Shown: in pieces, positions 1-7,016 of the stretch
How the letters are laid out: each line of letters starts with the position of its first letter
Numbering within the stretch: position 1 is the stretch's first letter
DNA from: JAWVEV01 sp033856535
Lineage (GTDB): Bacteria; Actinomycetota; Thermoleophilia; Miltoncostaeales; Miltoncostaeaceae
Direction of reading: 5' to 3'
DNA length: 21,699 nucleotides
Assembly (NCBI GenBank): GCA_033856535.1
Contig: JAWVEV010000015.1
Span: 1-21,699 of the forward strand
Made by a program: the position numbers and the translations under genes
The notes under the pieces: generated by a model
What the model saw: the letters and a program-made list of their open reading frames with translations, nothing else
What the model was told of the DNA's origin: nothing
Database searches by the model: none

Positions 1-274
1 CGGCGCGGTCCGCGAGTTCCTGCTCGAGGAGTGGCGCTTCGACCGGGTCTACGGGGCCGCGATCGTCGACACCGGCCGCGACCTGGGCGACGAGCTCGGG
101 CGCACGGCGGAGGCCCGCGGCGTGCAGGGCGCGGTGGCCGGCGCGGCGCGCGGCGCGCGCGAAGCCGGGCGGGCGCTCGGCTGGGCCCAGACCGGCCTGG
201 TGCGCAGCTACGCGATCGTGATCGTCGTCGGCGCCGCCGTGATGGGCCTCATCGTGATCCTGGCGGTGCAGTAG
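1..274 (+). CDS. nuoL: NADH-quinone oxidoreductase subunit L, C-terminal end (5' partial)
   Basis: Reading frame 2 is open from the window edge to a TAG at 272-274 and encodes about 90 residues. The translated end contains EEWRFDRVYGAAIVDTGRD, then a helical Ala/Arg-rich stretch, then a final membrane segment beginning SYAIVIVVGAAVM. This is the usual end of NuoL, an antiporter-like proton-pumping subunit in the membrane arm of complex I: the end of the lateral amphipathic helix followed by the last transmembrane helix. The nuoM start follows after 2 bases, which fits the conserved nuoL-M-N order and translational coupling. The start and all proton-channel residues lie outside the window. The assignment rests on C-terminal similarity plus position. 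Confidence 0.88.
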   Translation, partial: GAVREFLLEEWRFDRVYGAAIVDTGRDLGDELGRTAEARGVQGAVAGAARGAREAGRALGWAQTGLVRSYAIVIVVGAAVMGLIVILAVQ

Positions 275-276
275 CG

Positions 277-1869
277 ATGCCCTGGATGACCGCCATCGTG
301 CTCCTGCCGCTCGCGGGGGCGCTCTCGCTCCTCGCGGTGCCCGCCGGCAACCTGCTCCAGGCCCGCATCCACGCGCTGCTGGCCGCCGCCGGCACCGCCG
401 CGCTGGTCATCGGCGCGCTGGTCGTGTTCGACCGCGGCGACGGCGGGCTGCAGCTGGTGGACGACTTCGGCTGGGCCGAGAAGGCGGGCCTCAGCTGGAG
501 CCTCGGCGTCGACGGCCTCTCGATCTGGCTCCTGGCGCTGACCGCCGGCATCTTCCTGCTGGCCGTCGCCGCCGCCTGCTGGCGTCTCCCCGACCGCGGC
601 GCGGGCTACCTGGGCCTGATCCTCGCCGCCGAGACCGGGCTGCTGGGGCTCTTCGCCGCCGGCGACCTGGTGCTCTTCTACGTCTTCTGGGAGGCGATGC
701 TGATCCCGTTCTACTTCCTGATCGGGATCTGGGGCGGGCCGGACCGGCGGGCGGCGACGCTCAAGTTCGTCATCTACACGATGGTCGGCAGCCTGCTGAT
801 GCTGGTGGCGATCGTCGCCACGGCCTTCGCGGCTCAGGACGTGACCGGGCAGCTCACCTTCTCGATCGCCGAGCTGCGCGGCGTGTCGTTCAGCGACACG
901 CAGAGCACCTGGCTCTTCCTCGGCTTCGCGATCGCGTTCGCGATCAAGCTGCCGATGTGGCCCTTCCACGCCTGGCTGCCGGACGCCTACCGCGCGGCGC
1001 CGCTGGGGGTGACCGTGCTGCTGGCCGCCGTGATGAGCAAGGCCGGCGCCTACGGGTTCATGCGCATCGGCGTGCCGGTCTTCCCGGAGGGCGCGTCCCA
1101 CCTGGCCCTGCCGATCGCGCTGCTGGCGATCGTCGGGATCGTCTACGGCTCGCTGCTCGCCTGGCGCCAGACCACGATGCGCCTGATCGTGGGCTACGCC
1201 AGCCTGGCCCACCTCGGCTTCATCCTGCTGGGGATCATGGCCTTCGACCTGCAGGCCTCCCAGGGGGCGGTGCTGCAGATGGTGAGCCACGGGCTCGTCG
1301 TCGCGGCGATCTTCGTGATCGTGGGCGCGCTCTCGCGCGGCGCCGAGGGCGAGACGATCGACGAGGTGAGCGGCCTGTCGGCGCGCGCGTCGGGGCTCGC
1401 CGGCGTCTTCCTGATCGTGTCGATGGCCTTCCTGGCGATCCCCGGCTCGAGCAACTTCGTGGGCGAGTTCTTCATCCTGGCCGGCGTCTTCCGCCACGAC
1501 CCCCTCCTCGCCGGCCTGGCGATGCTCGGCGTGGTCTACGCCGCCGTCTACACGCTGCGCCTGTACCAGGGGACCATGTGGGGCCCGCTGCGCGCCCGTG
1601 CGGCCGAGCGGTCCCGCCTGACGGTCCGCGACGCGATCGTGCTCGGCCCGGTGGTGGCCGCCATGCTGTTCATCGCGCTCTGGCCGGCCGGCATCGCCGG
1701 CGCCACCGAGGCCGCCCTGGCCCGCGCCGTCGCCCCGGCCCAGCTCGCCGCCGGCCGCCCGCCCGAGGAGATCGCCGCGCCCGTGTCCCAGAACCCGCCG
1801 GCCTCGCACCTGCCGCTGCCCGGCGACCCGATCGGCGCCCTCCCGCCCGGCGTCGAGGTGACCCCGTGA
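277..1869 (+). CDS. nuoM: NADH-quinone oxidoreductase subunit M
   Basis: This 530-residue polytopic membrane protein is one of the three antiporter-like proton-pumping subunits of complex I. Family signatures are clear: FYVFWEAMLIPFYFLIG with the conserved Glu at about residue 139, IKLPMWPFHAWLPDAY with Lys at about 224, and VMSKAGAYGFMRIG with Lys at about 255. These charged residues form the proton path in characterised homologues. The ATG at 277 lies 2 bases after the nuoL stop and gives the expected hydrophobic N-terminus; no good Shine-Dalgarno is seen, so coupling to nuoL is likely. The frame is open further upstream, but that part only shadows nuoL. The last 45-50 residues form a Pro/Ala-rich non-membrane tail after the final helix, longer than I expect for the family. 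Confidence 0.96.
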   Translation: MPWMTAIVLLPLAGALSLLAVPAGNLLQARIHALLAAAGTAALVIGALVVFDRGDGGLQLVDDFGWAEKAGLSWSLGVDGLSIWLLALTAGIFLLAVAAACWRLPDRGAGYLGLILAAETGLLGLFAAGDLVLFYVFWEAMLIPFYFLIGIWGGPDRRAATLKFVIYTMVGSLLMLVAIVATAFAAQDVTGQLTFSIAELRGVSFSDTQSTWLFLGFAIAFAIKLPMWPFHAWLPDAYRAAPLGVTVLLAAVMSKAGAYGFMRIGVPVFPEGASHLALPIALLAIVGIVYGSLLAWRQTTMRLIVGYASLAHLGFILLGIMAFDLQASQGAVLQMVSHGLVVAAIFVIVGALSRGAEGETIDEVSGLSARASGLAGVFLIVSMAFLAIPGSSNFVGEFFILAGVFRHDPLLAGLAMLGVVYAAVYTLRLYQGTMWGPLRARAAERSRLTVRDAIVLGPVVAAMLFIALWPAGIAGATEAALARAVAPAQLAAGRPPEEIAAPVSQNPPASHLPLPGDPIGALPPGVEVTP

Positions 1870-1892
1870 GGCGCCCTGTGCGGCTCACGGGG
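1862..1892 (+). promoter_or_regulatory. Inverted repeat overlapping the nuoM stop codon
   Basis: CCCCGTGAG at 1862-1870 is the exact reverse complement of CTCACGGGG at 1884-1892. This gives a perfect 9-bp stem with a 13-base loop. The left arm contains the nuoM TGA at 1867-1869, and the right arm includes the first two bases of a GGAGG at 1891-1895. There is no T-tract, so it does not look like a classical terminator. A ribosome terminating on nuoM would melt it, which suggests a role in coupling to nuoN or an mRNA-stability element. The structure is seen in the sequence; the role is inferred. Confidence 0.55.
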
Positions 1893-1900
1893 AGGCGAGG

Positions 1901-1919
1901 GGGACGGCGAAGCCGTCCC
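1901..1919 (+). promoter_or_regulatory. Perfect hairpin just upstream of the nuoN start
   Basis: GGGACGGC at 1901-1908 pairs perfectly with GCCGTCCC at 1912-1919 around a GAA loop. The hairpin sits between purine-rich Shine-Dalgarno-like sequence (GGAGGCGAGG at 1891-1900) and the nuoN ATG at 1928. If it is looped out, the last SD-like bases lie about 8 bases from the ATG, a normal spacing. No T-tract follows, so termination is unlikely. A structured ribosome-binding site controlling nuoN translation is the best reading, but it is an inference. Confidence 0.5.
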
Positions 1920-1927
1920 GACGAGCG

Positions 1928-3382
1928 ATGAGCGACCTGAACGTCGTCGTCGCGGTCCCCGCCCTGATCACCTCGGGCGTCGCCGTCGCCTGCCTGGGCA
2001 TCGGCATGGTGCCCAAGCGCGCGGTGCGGCGGCACGGCCCCTCGGCGCTGGCGCTGGCCGGCATCGTGGCCGCCCTGGCGATGTCGATCGCCCTCTGGGG
2101 CGAGCGGCAGGAGGGCTTCGGCGGCGGCCTGCGCGCCGACCGCTTCGCGATGCTCCTCAACGTGGTCTTCCTGGTCGCGGCGCTGGCCACGATCGGGCTG
2201 GGCTGGCGCGGCGCCGAGGCCGTGGACCGGCGCGGGGAGTACGCCGCGCTGATCCTGATCTCGGTCACCGGGATGATGCTGGTGGCCGCCGCCGGCGACC
2301 TGATCACGATCTTCCTCGGGATCGAGCTGTTCTCGGTGGGCCTCTACGTGCTCTGCGCCCTCGAGGTCTGGCGCGAGCGCTCGCTGGAGAGCGGCCTGAA
2401 GTACCTGATCGTGGGCTCGATCGGGTCGGCGATCCTGCTCTACGGCCTGACCTTCCTGTTCGGGGCGGTCGGCTCCACCGACCTCGGCGAGATCGGGCGG
2501 AACCTCTCCGAGTCGTCGCTCACCGACCGGCCGCTGGTGATCGCCGCGACCGTCCTGATCGTGATCGGCCTGGGCTACAAGGCCTCGGCCGCGCCCTTCC
2601 ACATGTGGACGCCGGACGTCTACGAGGGCGCGCCGACCACGATCACCACCTTCATGGCCACGGCCACCAAGGCCGCCGCGCTGGCCGCGTTCCTGCGGAT
2701 CTTCTCCGGCGTCATGGCCGACCTGCTGCCGGACTGGCAGACCGCCCTCGCGGTCCTGGCGGTCGCGAGCATCGTCGTGGGCAACCTGGCCGCGCTGGTG
2801 CAGAAGAGCCTGAAGCGGATGCTGGCCTACTCGAGCATCGCCCAGGCGGGGTACCTGCTGATCGGCGTCACGGCCGGCTCGATCCAGGGCGCCGAGGCCA
2901 CGCTCTACTACCTGCTGGCCTACATGGCGATGACGCTGGCGGCGTTCGCGGTGGTGATCATCCGCGAGAACGAGGTGCCGGACGGCGACCGGATCGCGTC
3001 CTTCGCCGGCTACGGGCGCGCCCGGCCCGGCGTGGGCGCGGTGATGGCGATCGCGATGCTCAGCCTGGCCGGCTTCCCGCCGCTCAGCGGCTTCATCGGC
3101 AAGTTCCTGCTCTTCGGCTCGGCCGTCGAGGCCCACATGACCTGGCTCGCCATCGTCGGCGCGGTGGGCAGCATGATCAGCCTGGGGTACTACCTCCGCG
3201 TGATCGCGGTGATGTGGATGAGCGAGCCGGAGCCGGCGATACTGCGCCGCACGCTGGCGCCGTCCGGCCCGGTGGGCCTGACCACGGTCACCTCGGCCGT
3301 GGCGGTGGTGGCCCTGGCCGTCGCGGCCTCGCCGGTGCTGGACGCCTGCCGCGGCGCGGCCGAGGCGTTGCTGGTTCCCTGA
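1928..3382 (+). CDS. nuoN: NADH-quinone oxidoreductase subunit N
   Basis: This 484-residue polytopic protein is the NuoN antiporter-like subunit of complex I. Recognisable blocks are IFLGIELFSVGLYVLCALEV with the conserved acidic residue of helix 5, LGYKASAAPFHMWTPDVYEG with the conserved Lys, TTFMATATKAAALAAFLRIF, and LAYSSIAQAGYLLIGV. Length is normal for the family. The ATG at 1928 follows two tandem hairpins in the 58-bp gap after nuoM. Only 10 bases separate its TGA from the next gene, which has its own Shine-Dalgarno, so the NYN gene is probably cotranscribed. NuoN is normally the last gene of the nuo operon. Confidence 0.96.
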   Translation: MSDLNVVVAVPALITSGVAVACLGIGMVPKRAVRRHGPSALALAGIVAALAMSIALWGERQEGFGGGLRADRFAMLLNVVFLVAALATIGLGWRGAEAVDRRGEYAALILISVTGMMLVAAAGDLITIFLGIELFSVGLYVLCALEVWRERSLESGLKYLIVGSIGSAILLYGLTFLFGAVGSTDLGEIGRNLSESSLTDRPLVIAATVLIVIGLGYKASAAPFHMWTPDVYEGAPTTITTFMATATKAAALAAFLRIFSGVMADLLPDWQTALAVLAVASIVVGNLAALVQKSLKRMLAYSSIAQAGYLLIGVTAGSIQGAEATLYYLLAYMAMTLAAFAVVIIRENEVPDGDRIASFAGYGRARPGVGAVMAIAMLSLAGFPPLSGFIGKFLLFGSAVEAHMTWLAIVGAVGSMISLGYYLRVIAVMWMSEPEPAILRRTLAPSGPVGLTTVTSAVAVVALAVAASPVLDACRGAAEALLVP

Positions 3383-3388
3383 GGAGGG
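3383..3388 (+). promoter_or_regulatory. Ribosome binding site of the NYN gene
   Basis: GGAGGG lies between the nuoN TGA and the ATG at 3393 with a 4-base spacer. It fixes the start of the NYN-domain gene and shows that this gene has its own initiation signal rather than relying only on coupling. Confidence 0.7.
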
Positions 3389-3392
3389 TCTG

Positions 3393-3989
3393 ATGGCCGC
3401 CGCACCGAGGGTCCTGCTGGTGGTCGATGCGGCCAACATCGACATGACCCTGACCAGCTTCGTGGGGCGGCCCACGCAGCGCGAGCGCCCGGACTTCGGC
3501 GTGCTGGCGCGCTGGCTGCGCGACCGCGCCGGCCCGGACCGGCTGGCCGAGGCCTGTGTCTTCGTGAACGTCGCGCCGCAGAACGCCGGCCCGCTGCGCG
3601 GCTGGGTGATGTGGCTGCTGGAGCAGGGCTACCGCGTCTTCGCGCGCCCCAAGGTGGGCGCCAGCGACATCGACGAGGACATGGTGGCCCACCTGCGGGC
3701 CCGCGCCGACGAGGGCCGGTTGGAGGAGCTGCTGGTCGCCTCCAACGACGCCAAGGCCTTCCTCGAGCCGCTGGAGGACCTCGCCCGCGGCACCGTCCGC
3801 GTGCTGGCCCTCGGCTTCGAGGAGTTCGCCGCCGGGCTGGCCGACAGCGCGCTGATCGAGTTCATCGACCTCGAGGACATCCCGGGGCTCTTCGAGAGCA
3901 ACCTGCCGAACCGCGTCCGCCTGGACCGCCTGCCGCTGGAGGGCCGCTGGTTCGAGCCGGTCAGCCCGCTCGGGGGCGAGCCGGCCTAG
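3393..3989 (+). CDS. NYN (PIN-like) domain protein, putative ribonuclease
   Basis: The 198-residue product looks like a NYN-domain protein, a PIN-like fold with metal-dependent RNase activity in characterised members. The N-terminus has a hydrophobic strand ending in an acid, RVLLVVDAANIDMTL (Asp12 and Asn15). A second acidic cluster is SDIDEDM at residues 91-97, and a third motif is LLVASNDAKAF with Ser117-Asn118-Asp119. These match the usual NYN arrangement of acidic residues at strand ends. The C-terminal 40 residues (FIDLEDIPGLFESNLPNR onward) are not recognised. It follows nuoN after 10 bases and has a good ribosome binding site, so it appears to ride on the respiratory operon. Its TAG overlaps the convergent ndh stop by 4 bases. 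The substrate is unknown; a structural rather than catalytic role cannot be excluded. Confidence 0.82.
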   Translation: MAAAPRVLLVVDAANIDMTLTSFVGRPTQRERPDFGVLARWLRDRAGPDRLAEACVFVNVAPQNAGPLRGWVMWLLEQGYRVFARPKVGASDIDEDMVAHLRARADEGRLEELLVASNDAKAFLEPLEDLARGTVRVLALGFEEFAAGLADSALIEFIDLEDIPGLFESNLPNRVRLDRLPLEGRWFEPVSPLGGEPA

Positions 3990-5380
3990 CCCTCGCCGAG
4001 GCGGTCCCCGGAGGCGCTGGGGGCCGAGGCCTTCCAGGCCTCGTCCTCGGCGGTCCAGTCGCCGGTGATCAGGCGCGCCCCGCGGCCGCGGGTGAGGTAG
4101 CTGAAGATCCACCGGACCATGACCAGCAGCCGGTTCTGGAAGCCGATCAGGTACGCCAGGTGCACCACGAGCCAGATCAGCCAGGCGACGGCGCCGCCGA
4201 CGCGCAGCCCGCCGATCTGAGCGACCGCCCGGGCCCGGCCGACCGTGGCCAGGCTCCCCTTGTCGTGGTAGCGGAAGGCCGTCGGGATCGCGCCGCCGCC
4301 GAGCCGGGCGCGGACGACGGAGGCGGCGAAGCCGCCCTGCTGCATCGCCACCGGCGCCACGCCGGGGAGCTGGCTGCCGGTCTCGGGGTCCTCCAGCGCC
4401 GCCATGTCGCCGATCGCGAAGACCTCGGGGTGGCCGGGGAGGGTGAGGTCCGGCAGCACCCGGATGCGCCCGCCGCGGTCGCGCTCGGCGCCGGCCGCCG
4501 CGGCCAGGATCCCGGCAAGCGGCGCGGCGGCGACGCCGGCGGCCCACATCGCCGTGCGCGCCGCGATGCGCTCCTCGTGACCGTCGGCCAGGCGCACGGC
4601 CACGGAGGCCTCGTCGAGGTCGACGACGGTGCGCCCGGTGAGCACGCTCACGCCGAGCTCGGTGAGCTGCTTGGCCGCCATCGCCTGGAGCTTGGGGGGG
4701 AAGCCGGGAAGAGGGTGGTCGGCCGCCTCGACCAGCAGCACGCGGGTCTCGGCCGGGTCGAAGGCGCGGAAGTCGTGGCGCATCGTGTCGCGCGCGATCT
4801 CGGCGATCTGGCCGGCCATCTCGACGCCGGTCGGCCCGGCGCCCACGATCACGAAGGTGAGCCAGGGGGCGCGCAGGCTCGCGTCCGGCTCGGCCTCGGC
4901 GGCCTCGAACGCCAGCAGGATCCGCCGGCGCAGCTCAAGCGCGTCCTCGATCGTCTTCAGCGGCGGCGCCTGGCGCTGCCACTCGTCGTGGCCGAAGTAC
5001 GAGTAGCGCGCGCCGGCGGCGACGATCAGCGAGTCGTAGGGCAGGGCGAGGTCCTCGTCCTGGCCGGCGCCGCGCGCGAGCCGCACCCGGCCGCCGACGA
5101 GATCGACCTCGCGCACCTCGCCCAGCACCACGCGCACGTTGCGCTGCTTGCGGAAGACCGCGCGCAGCGGCTGCGCGATCTCGCCCGGCGCCAGCGCGCC
5201 GGTGGCCACCTGGTACAGCAGCGGCTGGAAGAGGTGGAAGTTGCGCCGGTCCACCAGCGTGACGTCGACCTCCGCCCCGCGGAAGGCGCGCGCCGCGTAG
5301 AGGCCGCCGAAGCCGCCGCCCACGATCACCACCCGGTGGCGACGTCCCGCCCCGTTCTGGCCCACCGTCCCGCCGCTCAC
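3986..5380 (-). CDS. ndh: Type II NADH:quinone oxidoreductase (NDH-2)
   Basis: The 464-residue product is a single-subunit, non-proton-pumping NADH dehydrogenase acting at the inner face of the membrane. Two Rossmann motifs are visible: RVVIVGGGFGGLYAARAF (FAD, Gly-rich loop at residues 21-26) and FVIVGAGPTGVEMAGQIAEI (NADH). The FAD-contacting AIGDMAAL is followed by APVAMQQGGFAAS, the region that approaches the quinone in solved homologues. A C-terminal hydrophobic stretch, AVAWLIWLVVHLAYLIGF, fits membrane anchoring in the long actinobacterial form. I chose the second of two adjacent GTG codons (5380-5378) because GGAGGA at 5390-5385 lies 4 bases before it; the frame stays open further upstream without homology. 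It lies downstream of two TSUP genes and converges with the nuo-linked NYN gene, overlapping it by 4 bases. Confidence 0.93.
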   Translation of the reverse strand: MSGGTVGQNGAGRRHRVVIVGGGFGGLYAARAFRGAEVDVTLVDRRNFHLFQPLLYQVATGALAPGEIAQPLRAVFRKQRNVRVVLGEVREVDLVGGRVRLARGAGQDEDLALPYDSLIVAAGARYSYFGHDEWQRQAPPLKTIEDALELRRRILLAFEAAEAEPDASLRAPWLTFVIVGAGPTGVEMAGQIAEIARDTMRHDFRAFDPAETRVLLVEAADHPLPGFPPKLQAMAAKQLTELGVSVLTGRTVVDLDEASVAVRLADGHEERIAARTAMWAAGVAAAPLAGILAAAAGAERDRGGRIRVLPDLTLPGHPEVFAIGDMAALEDPETGSQLPGVAPVAMQQGGFAASVVRARLGGGAIPTAFRYHDKGSLATVGRARAVAQIGGLRVGGAVAWLIWLVVHLAYLIGFQNRLLVMVRWIFSYLTRGRGARLITGDWTAEDEAWKASAPSASGDRLGEG

Positions 5381-5384
5381 CACG

Positions 5385-5390
5385 TCCTCC
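5385..5390 (-). promoter_or_regulatory. Ribosome binding site of ndh
   Basis: On the minus strand GGAGGA precedes two consecutive GTG codons. Spacing is 1 base to the first and 4 bases to the second, which favours the second as the start. Confidence 0.6.
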
Positions 5391-5408
5391 CGCGATCGGC
5401 CCCCGGCC

Positions 5409-5436
5409 CCTATGCCCGGCCGAAGGCGCACACCAA
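5409..5436 (-). promoter_or_regulatory. Possible promoter of ndh
   Basis: In the 61-bp gap between the TSUP gene and ndh the minus strand reads TTGGTG (5436-5431), 16 bases, then CATAGG (5414-5409). These resemble weak -35 and -10 boxes and would give a leader of roughly 20 bases that includes the ribosome binding site. The match is poor at the last -10 base, so ndh may simply be cotranscribed with the TSUP genes. Confidence 0.3.
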
Positions 5437-5441
5437 CCTTG

Positions 5442-5819
5442 TCACCCCGGGGCCTTTCGCGCCCTCAGGACCAGCTGCGCGGCGGTCAGGATCAGCAGCG
5501 CCGCGAAGCCGATCCGCAGGACCCGCTCCGGCGCGGCGTCGGCGATCAGCGCGCCGGCCACGGCCGTGCCGGCCGACATCACGCCGATCGCGACCGCGTC
5601 GCGCCAATTGACCTGCCCGGCCTTGCTCTGGCGCCACGAGCCCAGCAGGGCGACCGGGATGATCGCGAGCAGCGAGGTGGCCTCGGCCTCCAGCTGGCCC
5701 AGCCCGATGACCAGGGTGAGGGTCGGGACGAAGATGACGCCGCCGCCCACGCCGAACAGGCCCGCCACCGCGCCGGCGGCGACCCCGAGGACGATGACCG
5801 CCAGGGCCTCGAGGATCAC
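5442..5819 (-). CDS. Half-size TSUP family permease (TauE/SafE-like, DUF81)
   Basis: The product has only 125 residues, about half of a usual TSUP transporter. It carries the family motif AGLFGVGGGVIFVPTLTLV near residues 19-37, followed by ATSLLAIIPVALLGSWRQ and two more hydrophobic helices, so about four membrane segments in total. TSUP proteins move sulfite, sulfonates or other small sulfur and carbon anions; the substrate cannot be told here. The GTG start at 5819-5817 overlaps the TGA of the upstream TSUP gene (GTGA overlap), so the two are translationally coupled and may form one transporter as a heterodimer. ndh follows after 61 bases. Confidence 0.82.
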   Translation of the reverse strand: MILEALAVIVLGVAAGAVAGLFGVGGGVIFVPTLTLVIGLGQLEAEATSLLAIIPVALLGSWRQSKAGQVNWRDAVAIGVMSAGTAVAGALIADAAPERVLRIGFAALLILTAAQLVLRARKAPG

Positions 5820-6163
5820 GACAGCACCAGCCGGATCGCCACCAGCACCAGCAGCGCCGCGAACGCGTAGGTCAGGTTCTTCGAGGAGAGGCGCGCCTTG
5901 AGCCAGAGCCCGACGCTCAGGCCCGCCATGGCGGGGAGCCCGATCAGGATCGCCTTGCTCCAGTCGACGTTCCCGAGCGCGCCGTGCGCGATCGTGCCGA
6001 CCGCCGAGGTGAAGATGATCGCCGCCAGCGAGGTGGCGGTCGCGATGCGCGCGTCGTAGGCGAGCAGCGTGATCAGCAGCGGCACGATGATGATGCCGCC
6101 GCCGACGCCGAAGAGCGCGGAGAAGAGGCCCGCCACCAGGGCGATGCCGCCCAGGCGGATCAG
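5816..6163 (-). CDS. Half-size TSUP family permease, first of the pair (5' end uncertain)
   Basis: This second half-size TSUP protein has the motif AGLFSALFGVGGGIIIVPLL, then TATSLAAIIFTSAVGTIAHG and GLPAMAGLSVGLWLKARL, again about four membrane segments. The stop overlaps the next TSUP gene. The start is a problem. Alignment with its partner suggests translation begins near 6175, but the only usual in-frame start codons are a GTG at 6136-6134, which cuts into the first helix, and a GTG at 6298-6296, deep inside the opposite otsB coding sequence and adding about 30 residues that look like otsB antisense. The coordinate given uses an in-frame CTG at 6163 as a compromise. The family call is firm; the 5' end is not. 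Confidence 0.72.
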   Translation of the reverse strand: MIRLGGIALVAGLFSALFGVGGGIIIVPLLITLLAYDARIATATSLAAIIFTSAVGTIAHGALGNVDWSKAILIGLPAMAGLSVGLWLKARLSSKNLTYAFAALLVLVAIRLVLS

Positions 6164-6195
6164 GCGGTCGCGGCCGTCGAGGGCCGCGGGGCTGC

Positions 6196-6201
6196 TAGCG
6201 T
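6196..6201 (+). promoter_or_regulatory. -10 box of otsB (apparently leaderless)
   Basis: TAGCGT preceded by TGC forms an extended -10 element. Its end is 8 bases before the GTG at 6210, so transcription would start at or next to the start codon. No Shine-Dalgarno is present. The same spacing recurs at other divergent genes in this window. Confidence 0.5.
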
Positions 6202-6209
6202 CGCCCGCC

Positions 6210-7016
6210 GTGACCGCCTCCTCTCGGCTGGCCGAGGTCCTGGCCGCGATGCGCGCCCGGCCCGCCGAGAGCGCCGTCCTGTGCGACGTGGACGGCACCC
6301 TCGCGCCGATCGTCGCGCGCCCCGAGGACGCGGCCCTGCTGCCCGGCGCGCGCGAGGCCCTCGCCGAGGTGCGCGAGCGCTATCGCCTGCTGGGCTTCAT
6401 CAGCGGCCGCGGCCTGGCCGACCTCGAGCGCATCGTCGGCCTGCCGGGCTGCGCCTATGCCGGCAACCACGGCATGGAGCTGCACCCGCCGGGCGAGGAC
6501 CCCCGCATCGCGCCCGAGGTCGAGCCGCACCTGCCGGCCGTGCGCGACTTCGCCGCCCGCTTCCCGACGGCGGGGCAGGCGGCGCTCGGGATCACGCTCG
6601 AGGACAAGGGCGCCACGCTGAGCTTCCACTACCGCCGCGCCCGGGACGCCGCCGCCGCGCGGGCCGCCTGCGACGACGAGATCGCGCCGGCCGCGCGGGC
6701 CGCCGGCCTGTCGACCCACGGCGGGCGGATGGTCCTGGAGGTGCGGCCGGCCGCGCCGGTCGACAAGGGCACCGCCGCGCGCGCCCTGCTGGAGGGCGCC
6801 GGGGTCCGCGCGGCGCTCTACGTCGGCGACGACCGCACCGACGCCGACGCGTGGCGGGCGCTGCGGGGGCTGGCCGCCGAGGGGCGCCTGGAGCACGCGG
6901 CGGCCGTCGTGGTGACCAGCGCCGAGCTCGATCCGGCGGTCCGGGCGCAGGCCGACCTCGAGGTGGCGGGTCCGGAGGGCGCCCTGGCGCTTCTCCGCGC
7001 ACTGCTGGCCGGCTGA
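6210..7016 (+). CDS. otsB: Trehalose-6-phosphate phosphatase
   Basis: The 268-residue HAD-superfamily enzyme removes phosphate from trehalose 6-phosphate, the last step of the OtsA-OtsB route to the compatible solute trehalose. Motif I is AVLCDVDGTLAPI (nucleophile Asp and acid/base Asp), motif II is LGFISGRGLADL, the conserved Lys lies in APVDKGTAARAL, and motif III is YVGDDRTDADAW. YAGNHGMEL is typical of the cap domain of OtsB. Length fits the family. The GTG start is chosen because a -10 box lies just upstream; an ATG at 6249 is a less likely alternative. No otsA is in the window. It is divergent from the TSUP genes and converges with polX. Confidence 0.92.
   Translation: MTASSRLAEVLAAMRARPAESAVLCDVDGTLAPIVARPEDAALLPGAREALAEVRERYRLLGFISGRGLADLERIVGLPGCAYAGNHGMELHPPGEDPRIAPEVEPHLPAVRDFAARFPTAGQAALGITLEDKGATLSFHYRRARDAAAARAACDDEIAPAARAAGLSTHGGRMVLEVRPAAPVDKGTAARALLEGAGVRAALYVGDDRTDADAWRALRGLAAEGRLEHAAAVVVTSAELDPAVRAQADLEVAGPEGALALLRALLAG

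Noticed and set aside
31..276. Extension of nuoM upstream to position 31
   Set aside because: The added part is Arg-rich and lies out of frame over the nuoL end. The ATG at 277 gives a normal NuoM N-terminus and sits next to the nuoL stop.
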